From: a virus
Reading direction: 5' to 3' (one strand)
DNA: 39,632 nucleotides
Virus record (IMG/VR): IMGVR_UViG_3300028829_003722
Location: 1 to 39,632 of that record
This document shows positions 6,262-15,312 of the stretch, one piece after another (the first letter of the stretch is position 1; every line of letters starts with the position of its first letter). A model generated the notes under the pieces. It saw only the letters and a program-made list of their open reading frames with translations. It was not told where the DNA came from and did no database searches. The position numbers were made by a program, and so were the translations under genes.

Positions 6262-7323
6262 ATGGTAACACCAAAACTACCAACTATTCAAGTACGAGAC
6301 TATAAGAATGATGGTAATCAATATTATTATCCAGAGGATGTAACGTCGGTTGACCAAAAAAGTTTTGTTTATTTTGAAACATACAATGAACCCGCAGTAA
6401 CGTTGAATGGTGTATTCAATGATATTTTGCAACCTCTATTGAAAAAAGGCAAAGAGGTTGTTGATAAAGGACTAGCTTCAACCAACAGCGCTACACAGGG
6501 TGTAGTAGAAGCAGTTTTCAGTCAAGAAACCGTAGATGATACTAACAGGATTATAAACGCAGATGTTGTAATACCTCAACTCACAGGTACAGGACAGAGA
6601 GCGGTATTATATTTACCCATAAGTACTGCGTATACAGATACTATGCAATATGAAAATGCGACATTAGGTTTCAAAGGAGCACTTGCAAATAAAGCATTAG
6701 CTGGTGGAACTTCGAGTGTTGGTGGTGCATTGGTAGGAATGATAAAAGGTGGTGTCGGTACATTGTATCAGGGTTTGATGGGTGGCCAATCGTCACAAGA
6801 TGTGGGAAGTGTTATAACACAGATGGCTATCAAAAAGACTAAATTCGGAGGAAAAGATTTAGAAATTGCCTCTGAACTTGCACAACGAGTAAGGACAAAT
6901 CCGAACGCAAGAGTTATGTTTTCAGGAGTTGGATTCAGAGAGTTTACGTTTACCTTCAAACTTATCGCTTCATCTCGAAAAGAGGCAGAAAATATTGAAG
7001 GTATGATAAAGTGGTTACGTAAAAATATGTATCCAGATGATATTACGACAGGAGCGAACGGTGTAAGTATTGGTTACAAATATCCACCTAGATTCAAAAT
7101 AATGATGATGCACAAAGAGCCTGGCAAAGATGCAAAAGAAGTTTTCCATAAGATAAAACCCTCATACTTGAAGTCTTGTGGAACAGTATACAATGCGACA
7201 CAACAATCGTTTCACCCAAGTGAAAACGTTTATGACAAGGCAAAACCATTTGAGGTTGATTTGACACTTAGTTTCCAAGAGTCAAGACAACTTGTAAGTC
7301 AAGATATAGAGGCAGGATTCTAA
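6262..7323 (+). CDS. 48: Baseplate tail-tube cap protein gp48
   Basis: 353 residues; T4 gp48 is 364. It sits with gp54 on top of the hub and starts the tail tube. The family pattern is clear in the C-terminal half: RVRTNPNARVMFSGVGFREF and TFTFKLIASSRKEAENIEGM, then WLRKNMYPDD, KYPPRFKIMM, LKSCGTVYNA and FEVDLTLSFQE. The middle (about 130-185) is a Gly/Ala-rich stretch. First gene of the rightward operon behind an exact late box; its stop overlaps the gp53 start (TAATG at 7321-7325). Confidence 0.82.
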   Translation: MVTPKLPTIQVRDYKNDGNQYYYPEDVTSVDQKSFVYFETYNEPAVTLNGVFNDILQPLLKKGKEVVDKGLASTNSATQGVVEAVFSQETVDDTNRIINADVVIPQLTGTGQRAVLYLPISTAYTDTMQYENATLGFKGALANKALAGGTSSVGGALVGMIKGGVGTLYQGLMGGQSSQDVGSVITQMAIKKTKFGGKDLEIASELAQRVRTNPNARVMFSGVGFREFTFTFKLIASSRKEAENIEGMIKWLRKNMYPDDITTGANGVSIGYKYPPRFKIMMMHKEPGKDAKEVFHKIKPSYLKSCGTVYNATQQSFHPSENVYDKAKPFEVDLTLSFQESRQLVSQDIEAGF

Positions 7324-8099
7324 TGAGTACTTCATTTTTCAGAAACTTTGACGTTGTAAATTATAGTTTTGGTAATGGTGAAAGACCTGTCGCATTTCAA
7401 AAACTTACCCAGTTCGTTTCGGTATTAGATGATACACGAGATAATGCTGCGTTCTATAATCTGTATACAATAATCGCAGGAGAGAGACCCGACACGTTGT
7501 CATATAAATTGTATGGGACAACAGACCATTATTGGACATTCTTTTTATTGAATGATAAACTTAGGGAGTCGGGTTGGCCCATTGCATCTTATGATTTACT
7601 TGATGAGGCGAAATCAAAATATCCATATAGGATGGTAACGACCAATTCAGATATAACTACAGACAATGGTTCGTTCGAATTGTTTCCCATAGGACAAGAA
7701 GTTTTTGGTTCCAGTTCTGGTACAACAGGAAAAATCATTCGTAAAATACCAGAGATGGGTCAGATTATAATCGATACTGGAGACGAACCAAACACACAAA
7801 ACTTTGATTCCACAGAAACGATTCGGTATGTAAATATAGATGGAGGATTTAGTGAAGCAGCACTCATCAAGGAGTCAGAACAATATAATGCAGTGCATCA
7901 CTATGAAGACGCAGACGGGGTGTATCAAGACTTGACACTATATGACTTTGGAACTCCTGCAGCTTCATGGACTGCGGTAACATATCGTGACAGGATTGAA
8001 AATCGTAATGATGACCTCAAAGAGATTGTTGTTATCAAACCAAGTGTTATAAACAGTATCGTTTCAGAGTTCAAATCACTTATGAAACAAAAGTTATAA
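7323..8099 (+). CDS. 53: Baseplate wedge protein gp53
   Basis: 258 residues; T4 gp53 is 196. In T4 it ties wedges to the hub and to one another. The hallmark is ERPDTLSYKLYGTTDHYWTF followed by FLLNDKLRESGWP near residues 52-80, corresponding to the 'YWVLLMCND' region of T4 gp53. The extra length is a Gly/Thr-rich insert near 112-180 (GQEVFGSSSGTTGKIIRKI) that looks like a small beta domain. The C-terminus (NDDLKEIVVIKPSVINSIV) matches the family end. Starts inside the gp48 stop, so translation is probably coupled. Confidence 0.85.
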   Translation: MSTSFFRNFDVVNYSFGNGERPVAFQKLTQFVSVLDDTRDNAAFYNLYTIIAGERPDTLSYKLYGTTDHYWTFFLLNDKLRESGWPIASYDLLDEAKSKYPYRMVTTNSDITTDNGSFELFPIGQEVFGSSSGTTGKIIRKIPEMGQIIIDTGDEPNTQNFDSTETIRYVNIDGGFSEAALIKESEQYNAVHHYEDADGVYQDLTLYDFGTPAASWTAVTYRDRIENRNDDLKEIVVIKPSVINSIVSEFKSLMKQKL

Positions 8100-8108
8100 A
8101 AAAGTATT

Positions 8109-9668
8109 ATGGCACTATTTCCAGAAATATCAAACATTAGAAGAGCAAGAGAAGATGCAAATGCGCCCGCTGGTGGCGCCCCCGCAAATTCGCCTGCCGC
8201 TGTAACTCCGACAATAACAGAACCAATAATAGAAGAAGAAGCACCTACACCTCAATTTACATTTTCACCTCAGTTTGAGTTGAATCAGGCAGTAATATCT
8301 TCTGGTATGTATGATAAAGAGATTGATGTTACAACCAATGTTGCAGAACTTGTTATTTTTGAATCATTAGATTCACCCTTCTTGACAGGAAGGATAGTGA
8401 TATCAGATGATGAGGGTCTTCTTGATGCAATGAAATTTCAGGGTACAGAAAGATTGATAGTCAGTCTAGGAGGGGCAGATATTCAGAAGACTCCTATACT
8501 AACAAAGAAAAAATTTATAATGACCAGTATTGAATCTAAAGTATCAACTTCAAACCAAAACTCGTCTGCATTTGTCTTTACTCTTATAGACGAACATGGT
8601 TTTCTGGGACAACTGAAAAAGATTAGTAAATCCTATACAGGAAGTCTTGAGAGGATTATTGTCAGTATTGCACAGAACGAACTCAATAGACAAGTTGACA
8701 TTGGATATACAGGCGCAACCGCTGGTAATGACGAACTATCGGCACAACAGGATATAACATGTATCATTCCCAATCTTACTCCTATAGAAGCAATGAAGTG
8801 GTTATGTAGTCGTATCACAACACTAAACGGTTCTCCCTATTTTATTTACGCAACTCTAAATGTTCCAAATTATTTTGCGGTTTCTGATGAAACACTAAAT
8901 GAAGAAGACCGAACTTTTGGAAATGTCATAAGACTTGGTAATCTTGATGTGATGTTACAACAAGAACCACTAAACAAAGTCCCGTTTAGATATACTCCAA
9001 ACACCACGGGTGTCAATGTCGAAGCTGCCCCTGTGAAACAAATGTTTACAATAAAAGGGTTTCAGATAAGAAGTGGTTATTCAGATACTCTTACACAGGC
9101 GTTGATGGGTTCTGTTGTGTCAACATATTCAAACACCAATCTAGGGACAGGTGAAATATTCACAACAAAACACAATCTCACTGACCAAATAAATACTCTT
9201 ACCGAAGACGGTATAATACAAAAGGAAGGATTTACGCAAGATGTTATTGACCCTACTTTTGTAATCAACGATTTACCTCTAGAGGAATACTCTGCGAAAC
9301 AGTTTCATACAATAACCTCTTCGGGTACATATGGAACACAGAAAAGTTATCACGATGAATTTGATGAGACTAAGTTCAAACATAAAATACAATCACGTTC
9401 ATTATTTACAACACTTCAGAAGAATAGGATATCAATAGTCGTAGAGGGTGGTGCGTTGATATACTCAACGGCGGGTGTAGGAGACATCATAGATATAGAT
9501 ATTTTGGGTGACAATATGACGGCGGGTGAGAATGACAGAGACCCTCGGTCAAATAGATTTTCAGGAAATCATCTTATATATAATATACAACATACTTTTA
9601 TTGAAGGTACTCATAATTGCACCATGAATTTAGTGAAACTAAATGTAGGAAGTAAAGGAAACAATTAG
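8109..9668 (+). CDS. 27: Baseplate hub protein, gp27-like
   Basis: 519 residues; T4 gp27 is 391. gp27 forms the trimeric torus at the hub centre that holds the gp5 spike. The N-terminus is a Pro/Ala-rich linker (about 20-55). Then comes VAELVIFESLDSPFLTGRIV, a hub fold with KKFIMTSIESKVS, TPIEAMKWLCSRITTLNGSP (the central domain), and ALIYSTAGVGDIIDIDIL with HLIYNIQHTFIEGTHNCTMN at the C-terminus. Its place directly before the gp5 OB gene is the usual one. The larger size and linker are typical of marine relatives; the call rests on fold pattern and context more than on close identity. Confidence 0.72.
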   Translation: MALFPEISNIRRAREDANAPAGGAPANSPAAVTPTITEPIIEEEAPTPQFTFSPQFELNQAVISSGMYDKEIDVTTNVAELVIFESLDSPFLTGRIVISDDEGLLDAMKFQGTERLIVSLGGADIQKTPILTKKKFIMTSIESKVSTSNQNSSAFVFTLIDEHGFLGQLKKISKSYTGSLERIIVSIAQNELNRQVDIGYTGATAGNDELSAQQDITCIIPNLTPIEAMKWLCSRITTLNGSPYFIYATLNVPNYFAVSDETLNEEDRTFGNVIRLGNLDVMLQQEPLNKVPFRYTPNTTGVNVEAAPVKQMFTIKGFQIRSGYSDTLTQALMGSVVSTYSNTNLGTGEIFTTKHNLTDQINTLTEDGIIQKEGFTQDVIDPTFVINDLPLEEYSAKQFHTITSSGTYGTQKSYHDEFDETKFKHKIQSRSLFTTLQKNRISIVVEGGALIYSTAGVGDIIDIDILGDNMTAGENDRDPRSNRFSGNHLIYNIQHTFIEGTHNCTMNLVKLNVGSKGNN

Positions 9669-10531
9669 TGAAAATTTTGAATCCAATACCTTCAGAATAT
9701 TATGGTGATACCACACGATGGTTTATTGCGACTGTTGTAAGTTCAACTCCACCTACAGGATATGAAGGACGAGTAAAGATACGCATACACGGATTACACA
9801 GTGCTTCTACAGAAGATATTCCAGAGTACGCATTACCTTGGGCACAATGTGTTGTTCCCACAACCGAGGGTGGTGTGTCGGGTATAGGTAAGATGCCAAA
9901 GATATTACCAAGTGCGTTAGTGTTTGGTATGTTCATGGATGGTGCGAGTTCACAAGTCCCCATAGTACTTGGGTCTCTTCCTACAATAGAAAGACCTTCT
10001 CCAGTACAATTACAATCCGTGAAGGATACTGAAGTGCGTAAGAAAGCAGTACTTGCAAGTAAACTAAAAGAAATAAGAGACACAGACCCCATCAACAATC
10101 AACAGACAGGGGTAAATTTTATTGAGACAAAAAAACAAAGAAAGGAATATACCTTTCAGTATTTTCTAAACGCAGGATATGATTACAACCAATCCAGAGG
10201 CATTACAGAAAACCTAAGTAAACTACAATTCATTTCTGGTTTCAGGGGTTCTGATAAACTATCTGGTACGTTTGGTCTTGCAGAATGGAAGGCTCAAAGA
10301 TTTATAAATCTAAAATCCTTTTCAAGTTTGTATAAAAATTTCTCAACACAATTAGACTTTATACAATGGGAACTCAATGGGACATTCAGGTCTGCCAATA
10401 TTAGACTACTAAATACAGACAAGTTCGGTGGAGGTGACGGTTCAATGTATATTTTTGCAAAACATTATTTGAAGTTTGATACAGAAAGGTTAGATACTCT
10501 TATGAGAGAACCTACTGGAGGTTACTCATGA
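9668..10531 (+). CDS. 5: gp5 N-terminal part: OB domain plus degenerate tail-lysozyme domain
   Basis: 287 residues, GTG start overlapping the hub-gene stop (TAGTG), AAAGGA upstream. Residues 1-108 are the gp5 OB-fold that links hub to spike: YYGDTTRWFIATVV, GRVKIRIHGLHSASTEDIPE, LPWAQCVVPTTEGGVSGIG, and SQVPIVLGSLP. Residues about 160-280 resemble the phage tail lysozyme family (FQYFLNAGYD, SGTFGLAEWKAQRF, QLDFIQWELNGTF). The expected N-L-x-x-E-S-G-F catalytic motif reads KLQFISGF, so the general-acid Glu appears replaced by Ile189. It lacks both a long beta-helix and an evident active lysozyme, which in T4 are on the same polypeptide. Those roles appear to have moved to the next two genes. 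Confidence 0.82.
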   Translation: MKILNPIPSEYYGDTTRWFIATVVSSTPPTGYEGRVKIRIHGLHSASTEDIPEYALPWAQCVVPTTEGGVSGIGKMPKILPSALVFGMFMDGASSQVPIVLGSLPTIERPSPVQLQSVKDTEVRKKAVLASKLKEIRDTDPINNQQTGVNFIETKKQRKEYTFQYFLNAGYDYNQSRGITENLSKLQFISGFRGSDKLSGTFGLAEWKAQRFINLKSFSSLYKNFSTQLDFIQWELNGTFRSANIRLLNTDKFGGGDGSMYIFAKHYLKFDTERLDTLMREPTGGYS

Positions 10532-13500
10532 GAAGTTTACTAAAAGGATTATTCAGGGATGCGTTCCCGCCCCATAAACTAAAACAGATGGGCATTACTA
10601 ATGAACAGTTAAATAAGAAGAACAAGAGTGGTGGTTTCATTAGTGGCATTTCGAATCACCATATCAAAGAGATACAAAAAAATCTAGAACAGGAATCAAT
10701 AAAAGAAAATACACCGATAAAATATTCTCTGTCTACTCCAAGAAACCTTCACCTTGAAGGTAGAACTTTTCCGATTGATGTAACAGTAGGTCAATATGAC
10801 GAAACGGTTATATCAGGGGCAGAAGCAAAAGTATTACAACTAAAAGAACAATATAAAATAGCTAATACAAGTTTGATAGGAAAGATAGATATACCGTTAG
10901 ATGCAAACGGTGATATTGTTGAAGGTATAACTGTTCTCTCTAAAACTGAAACAAGTACAGGTATACTTGAAATACAAGACGCCAATAAAGTATTCTCGGA
11001 TGTTGATACGGATGGAACAACAGAAATAGCGATGGCTAAAGATACCGCCAAACACTTGAGGGTAACCACTGCGGGTGTTCCTGCCGCAGTATTAGCTGGT
11101 CAAGAAAGAGCTGCAGAAATAATAGATGCAGAAAATGAGTACAGTGCAAAGTTATTAGATTCACTACCCGATATTCTAGGAGCGCCTGGAGGAGGATTTC
11201 TAGGTACGGTGTTCAAGATAATTGGCGCTGTAGGTATTGCAGGAAAACTTATGCAGGGTTCTACTGCATTTACAAACTTCGCAAAAAGTATAGACAAATT
11301 TAAAGATAAGGTTCTAACTGCAACAGGATTAGATGAAGTATACAAATGGGGTAAAACAAAATATCAAGAAGCGGGTCAGTGGTTTGACAAACAATTTGGT
11401 GAGATTGGAGATTTTTTTCAAGAGGAATTTATTGACCCTCTTGAAAAACGCGCAAAAGCAATTGCAAAAAGTTTAGGTAAAGAACTTGATGATTTTGTAA
11501 AGGCGGGTGGTGAAGCTCTAGGAGAATTGGGTGACTCGATTGGTGAGTTGTTTGATGATTTGTTTGAAGACCCACAAATAAAAAAACTAAGAATCACAAG
11601 GAATGGTGAATATGAATTTGCTCTTGAACAACTGGATGACAACGGTAACCCATTTGTGCCACCCAGATTCGAAATATTTGATAATATTGAAGATATTCAA
11701 AAATATGTTGACTTAGAGACTCTAAAAAAAGGATTGTCAGTTGATGATTTAAATACTTTTAATGACCTTGACGTTCAAGCTTTAGGAGGTGGATTTACTG
11801 GTGGCCCAGGCGATTTTGCCCTAGTATTTGATAACCTGCCTGAAGACTATGACTTCACTGACGCTATGAATATGGAAAATTGGTTCCAAGACATGTCACA
11901 ACAACTTACGTTATTTAACCAAGATGGTGTTGATTTGTTTAACGAATTTGCCAATGAAAGGTCTTTTACTCTTCTTCAACAAGCTCAAGCTTTGTCTCTT
12001 ACGAATTTAGATAATAGCATTGGTTTCAATTTCAGAACCTTTGATGTTTTCAATTCCCAAACCACATCCTTATCAGGTCTCATAGGTAGAGAGTTTGAAA
12101 GAGCTTTACCATCTCTGAAGTTCTTTATTTCAGACACATTCAGAATGAACAATGAAGAAATTTTTGGAATATATGAGAGGTTTCGTAGGGGAGACACTAG
12201 TGCGATAACCACACTCCTTGGAGTAAATGAGAACATAACTGGTTATATAAAAGATGGTGAATTAGATTGGAAAGCGATATCCGCATCAGTGGGTGCAAGT
12301 TTACCCACAGGTACTCCAGAAGAAGTTGCGTCACTTGTCCTTGCCGCTATAGATGCGTCTGATGCATCACCAGAGGCAAAAGAAGCTGCAAAGAAGGCGG
12401 TTACAGAATTTATAGACTTGTCAGATAAACTAAGACCCGTAAACTTGGCGGTTCTACTTGCAGACCCAGATACCGTTAGTCCGTTCGACCAGACGTTTGA
12501 GTTGGCAAAATGGGTATCATTTAGTTACGTCTCTTCAGTAGAAGAACTTGAAGCAGAGTTTGCACAAAAAATTCATGAGAGAGATGATGATAAAGATATA
12601 GATAGTGTTGTTATTCATGCAACGGATACATTTAGTAATAAAAATATTGGCGCAGAAGAAATAGATGCAATACAGAAAAAATTAGACCCTACTGGATATG
12701 CACAGGAGAACCGAAAAGTCAAAATAGGATATCACTATATTATCAGACGAGATGGTAGATTGCAAAGAGGAAGAGATATAAGTAAACCGAGTGAGACCTC
12801 TCTGGATAATAGTGGTAGAGATGATACTTGTCTTAGTATTGCAATGGTTGGTGGTATCAATAGTCCTGCAACAGAACAAGAATTTCAAAGGTCAAGTGCG
12901 TCCTTTACACGAGAACAGTATAATACATTAGAACATTTTCTTAGGTCATTCTATAATCATGTGCCTGGAGGAGATGTCTATGGTCATAATGATTTGAACA
13001 CTGATGAGGAAGACCCTTATTTTGATGTGCAAGAATATATACTTTCTTTGTTCGGAAAAATAAACAAAGACTTTTTTACGGTTCCCGAAGCAGAACCAGC
13101 TCCTATACTTGACCCCTCGAGAATAAGAGAAGACGATACTATAGACCCAGAGGGTCAAGTTCAAGGTAGTTTCACACCGCATTATGCAGTACAGGATAGT
13201 ACAAGAACAAAGGTCAACCCTGACGAGTTGAAGGACGGTATTCCTGAGAAACTAAATAAAATGTGTAATGCCTTGGGTTTCCGTCTCAGAGTCAATAGTG
13301 GTAAAAGATATTTTGGTCAAGTTAAAAACTCACCAAAGGGTAGTATACATAATTCAGGAAGAGCGGTTGATATTTCACAATATAAAATTGTTGGTACTGA
13401 GATGATACTTATGACCGAACAGGAAAAGGTGAGACTTATTCAAGCAGGTATTGACCAAGGGTTTTTTGGTATAGGAATTTATGAGAATGGAAGTCACATC

Positions 13501-13635
13501 CATTTTGATACTGTGGGTCAGGCGGGTAAGAAAAAATCATGGGGCCCAAAACATACAAATTCATCTCTTCAGGCCGCTAGGTTTAGATACGCAGTGGATG
13601 TATTGGTAAATAGTGGTTGGCCAATGAGTTTTTGA
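10528..13635 (+). CDS. Virion peptidoglycan hydrolase: amidase_2 plus M15 peptidase
   Basis: 1035 residues, ATGA overlap with the gp5 gene. The N-terminal two thirds are unassigned, with an amphipathic segment near 215-245 (APGGGFLGTVFKIIGAVGIA) and long acidic helical stretches. Residues about 690-845 are an N-acetylmuramoyl-L-alanine amidase domain: SVVIHATDTF (zinc His about 697), GYHYIIRRDGRLQRGR, CLSIAMVGG, and YGHNDL (His about 820) with EEDPYFD supplying the third ligand. Residues about 905-1020 are an M15 (VanX/VanY-like) peptidase: SIHNSGRAVDIS (H941, D948) and SHIHFD (His-x-His about 990-992). Together they would cut both the stem-to-glycan bond and the peptide during cell-wall penetration. 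The gene lies between gp5 head and spike parts, implying a location in the hub. Confidence 0.82.
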   Translation: MRSLLKGLFRDAFPPHKLKQMGITNEQLNKKNKSGGFISGISNHHIKEIQKNLEQESIKENTPIKYSLSTPRNLHLEGRTFPIDVTVGQYDETVISGAEAKVLQLKEQYKIANTSLIGKIDIPLDANGDIVEGITVLSKTETSTGILEIQDANKVFSDVDTDGTTEIAMAKDTAKHLRVTTAGVPAAVLAGQERAAEIIDAENEYSAKLLDSLPDILGAPGGGFLGTVFKIIGAVGIAGKLMQGSTAFTNFAKSIDKFKDKVLTATGLDEVYKWGKTKYQEAGQWFDKQFGEIGDFFQEEFIDPLEKRAKAIAKSLGKELDDFVKAGGEALGELGDSIGELFDDLFEDPQIKKLRITRNGEYEFALEQLDDNGNPFVPPRFEIFDNIEDIQKYVDLETLKKGLSVDDLNTFNDLDVQALGGGFTGGPGDFALVFDNLPEDYDFTDAMNMENWFQDMSQQLTLFNQDGVDLFNEFANERSFTLLQQAQALSLTNLDNSIGFNFRTFDVFNSQTTSLSGLIGREFERALPSLKFFISDTFRMNNEEIFGIYERFRRGDTSAITTLLGVNENITGYIKDGELDWKAISASVGASLPTGTPEEVASLVLAAIDASDASPEAKEAAKKAVTEFIDLSDKLRPVNLAVLLADPDTVSPFDQTFELAKWVSFSYVSSVEELEAEFAQKIHERDDDKDIDSVVIHATDTFSNKNIGAEEIDAIQKKLDPTGYAQENRKVKIGYHYIIRRDGRLQRGRDISKPSETSLDNSGRDDTCLSIAMVGGINSPATEQEFQRSSASFTREQYNTLEHFLRSFYNHVPGGDVYGHNDLNTDEEDPYFDVQEYILSLFGKINKDFFTVPEAEPAPILDPSRIREDDTIDPEGQVQGSFTPHYAVQDSTRTKVNPDELKDGIPEKLNKMCNALGFRLRVNSGKRYFGQVKNSPKGSIHNSGRAVDISQYKIVGTEMILMTEQEKVRLIQAGIDQGFFGIGIYENGSHIHFDTVGQAGKKKSWGPKHTNSSLQAARFRYAVDVLVNSGWPMSF

Positions 13636-13650
13636 TAATAGGAAAAAAAG

Positions 13651-15312
13651 ATGACGACTGAAAAAGATAATTTTGAAAATAGAGTTGCAAGTGAAAAACT
13701 TGGTCTAGGACAGGAACTTACTGTGGGTGTTCCTGCAGACGGAATGCAAAACGCTTCGGGTGATTATCCGAAGAGAGAGTATAACTTTGGGTCTTCTATA
13801 AACAAAGCAGCACTTGGTCTCAAGATAAACAAACTCTACACGGGTGGTGGTGACTATCATGTCCCTCTTGATATACCAGAACAAATGCCTTCTCAGTATC
13901 CATTCAACCAAGTCGATGAAACACCCAGTGGTCACTCTATTGAAATGGATGACACGCCAGGCGGTGAACGTATCCTCATTCGTCATCGTAAAGGTTCGGG
14001 GGTAGAGTTACGTGCTGATGGTACGGTTGTTGTCTCTGCATTGAATAATAAGGTTGAGGTGACAGGGGGAGACCAGACTCTAATCGTAGAGGGAGACGGT
14101 ACTCTCGTATATAACGGTACTCTCAATCTCAGAGTAAAGGGTGACATGAATATCGATGTCGGTGGTAGTTATAACGTAAATACGGGTGGTAATACAAACA
14201 TAAAAACTAAACGTAATCATTACCATCAAGTATCAGGTGATGCAAGTTATGATTATCATGGAGAAAATACTCAAACGGTAGTTGCAGACAAAACTACTTT
14301 AGTTCTTGGAAACAAGTACGACAAAACAAAAAGAGAAAATTATATCAGTGCAGGCGGTTTATTGGAACTTGCGTCAGGTGGAGCAGTTGACATAAGCGCT
14401 CAAACAGATTTATCTCAATCTGCACTCAACGTTGTTGTCAATGCAGATGGTATACTAAAAATGGTTGGTGCAGGAGAAGGGAGCATGGTTGGTGGCGCAC
14501 ATTGTGACTTCACGGGACGCACGTTCTCTGGTGGTGCAGAAACCGCCACAACTGTTTCTGAAAGAGATGATAGTGCGACAGATGATGGGGGTATAAATCC
14601 ATCAGGGTTTCAAACTGCCACTTTCCACGGAAGTTTCCACGGTACTGCAGATAAAGCGATTCATGCATCGAGGGCAAATACCGCTATAACATCAACATTC
14701 TCACTATATGTAGCTACAGGATTAGGTGCAACGCCTCAAGGCGTTGCGGGATGGGCAGCTGCTTTAGCTACAGGTCTCTCCGTTGTTTCCTCTGTTTCTG
14801 ATTTACTTGCAGGGTTTGGAATGGAAGAAGCTCCTGGCGGTTATGCACCTATTGACCCTAAAGATATTGTAAATACCATAAAAGGTAAAGGTGACCAAAC
14901 ACTTATAACAGAAAAAGGAATTGCAATAAGAAAAGTTGCTATAGACCCAGGCAACTACTTAGTAACACAACTAAAAGGCCCTACACATTATAGTATGGGT
15001 GGTTTCAATGTGTTTGACCGTGAACCTACACTAGAAGAAATTCGTGTTGCCATGAGAAACCAAATCGTGCGACAAAGGAAAAAGGGAGAACCGAGTACGA
15101 TAGCTACACTTCTTATCGCAGAGGATAAACTAAATGAATTCTATTTGAATAAAACTCCGCCAGGCACGATGACAGGTAGAACAAGTAAAAAAGAAGATGA
15201 AGGTTTTGTAAAACTACTTAGAGGAAACACAAACCCCACAATACAGGAAACTCGTTATGGTAAAGAACCTATCGGTAACTCTATTGAAAACAAAGGGAAA
15301 AGATTTAGATGA
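13651..15312 (+). CDS. gp5 C-terminal-like beta-helical spike protein
   Basis: 553 residues. Residues about 85-300 are a VgrG/gp5C-type beta-helix: ETPSGHSIEMDDTPGGERIL then IRHRKGSGVELRADGTVVV, followed by short repeats such as NLRVKGDMNIDVGGSYNVNT. This is the cell-puncturing needle in T4, where it is the C-terminal third of gp5. A His-containing stretch (TFHGSFHGTADKAIHASRA) near 327-346 could bind metal, as spike tips often do, though similar GTADKA segments occur in other marine phage fibres. Then a hydrophobic Ala/Gly stretch and a basic C-terminal domain (about 440-553) of unknown role. A perfect GC-rich hairpin lies inside the gene at 14728-14747. Confidence 0.78.
   Translation: MTTEKDNFENRVASEKLGLGQELTVGVPADGMQNASGDYPKREYNFGSSINKAALGLKINKLYTGGGDYHVPLDIPEQMPSQYPFNQVDETPSGHSIEMDDTPGGERILIRHRKGSGVELRADGTVVVSALNNKVEVTGGDQTLIVEGDGTLVYNGTLNLRVKGDMNIDVGGSYNVNTGGNTNIKTKRNHYHQVSGDASYDYHGENTQTVVADKTTLVLGNKYDKTKRENYISAGGLLELASGGAVDISAQTDLSQSALNVVVNADGILKMVGAGEGSMVGGAHCDFTGRTFSGGAETATTVSERDDSATDDGGINPSGFQTATFHGSFHGTADKAIHASRANTAITSTFSLYVATGLGATPQGVAGWAAALATGLSVVSSVSDLLAGFGMEEAPGGYAPIDPKDIVNTIKGKGDQTLITEKGIAIRKVAIDPGNYLVTQLKGPTHYSMGGFNVFDREPTLEEIRVAMRNQIVRQRKKGEPSTIATLLIAEDKLNEFYLNKTPPGTMTGRTSKKEDEGFVKLLRGNTNPTIQETRYGKEPIGNSIENKGKRFR
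14728..14747 (+). repeat. Intragenic perfect inverted repeat
   Basis: GCAACGCC (14728-14735), loop TCAA, GGCGTTGC (14740-14747): eight perfect base pairs in an AT-rich genome, within the spike gene. No T tract follows, so it is not an ordinary terminator. Confidence 0.6.

Noticed and set aside
8685-8725. TTGACA followed by GATATAC inside the hub gene
   Set aside because: Spacing is far too short for a promoter and the region is coding.
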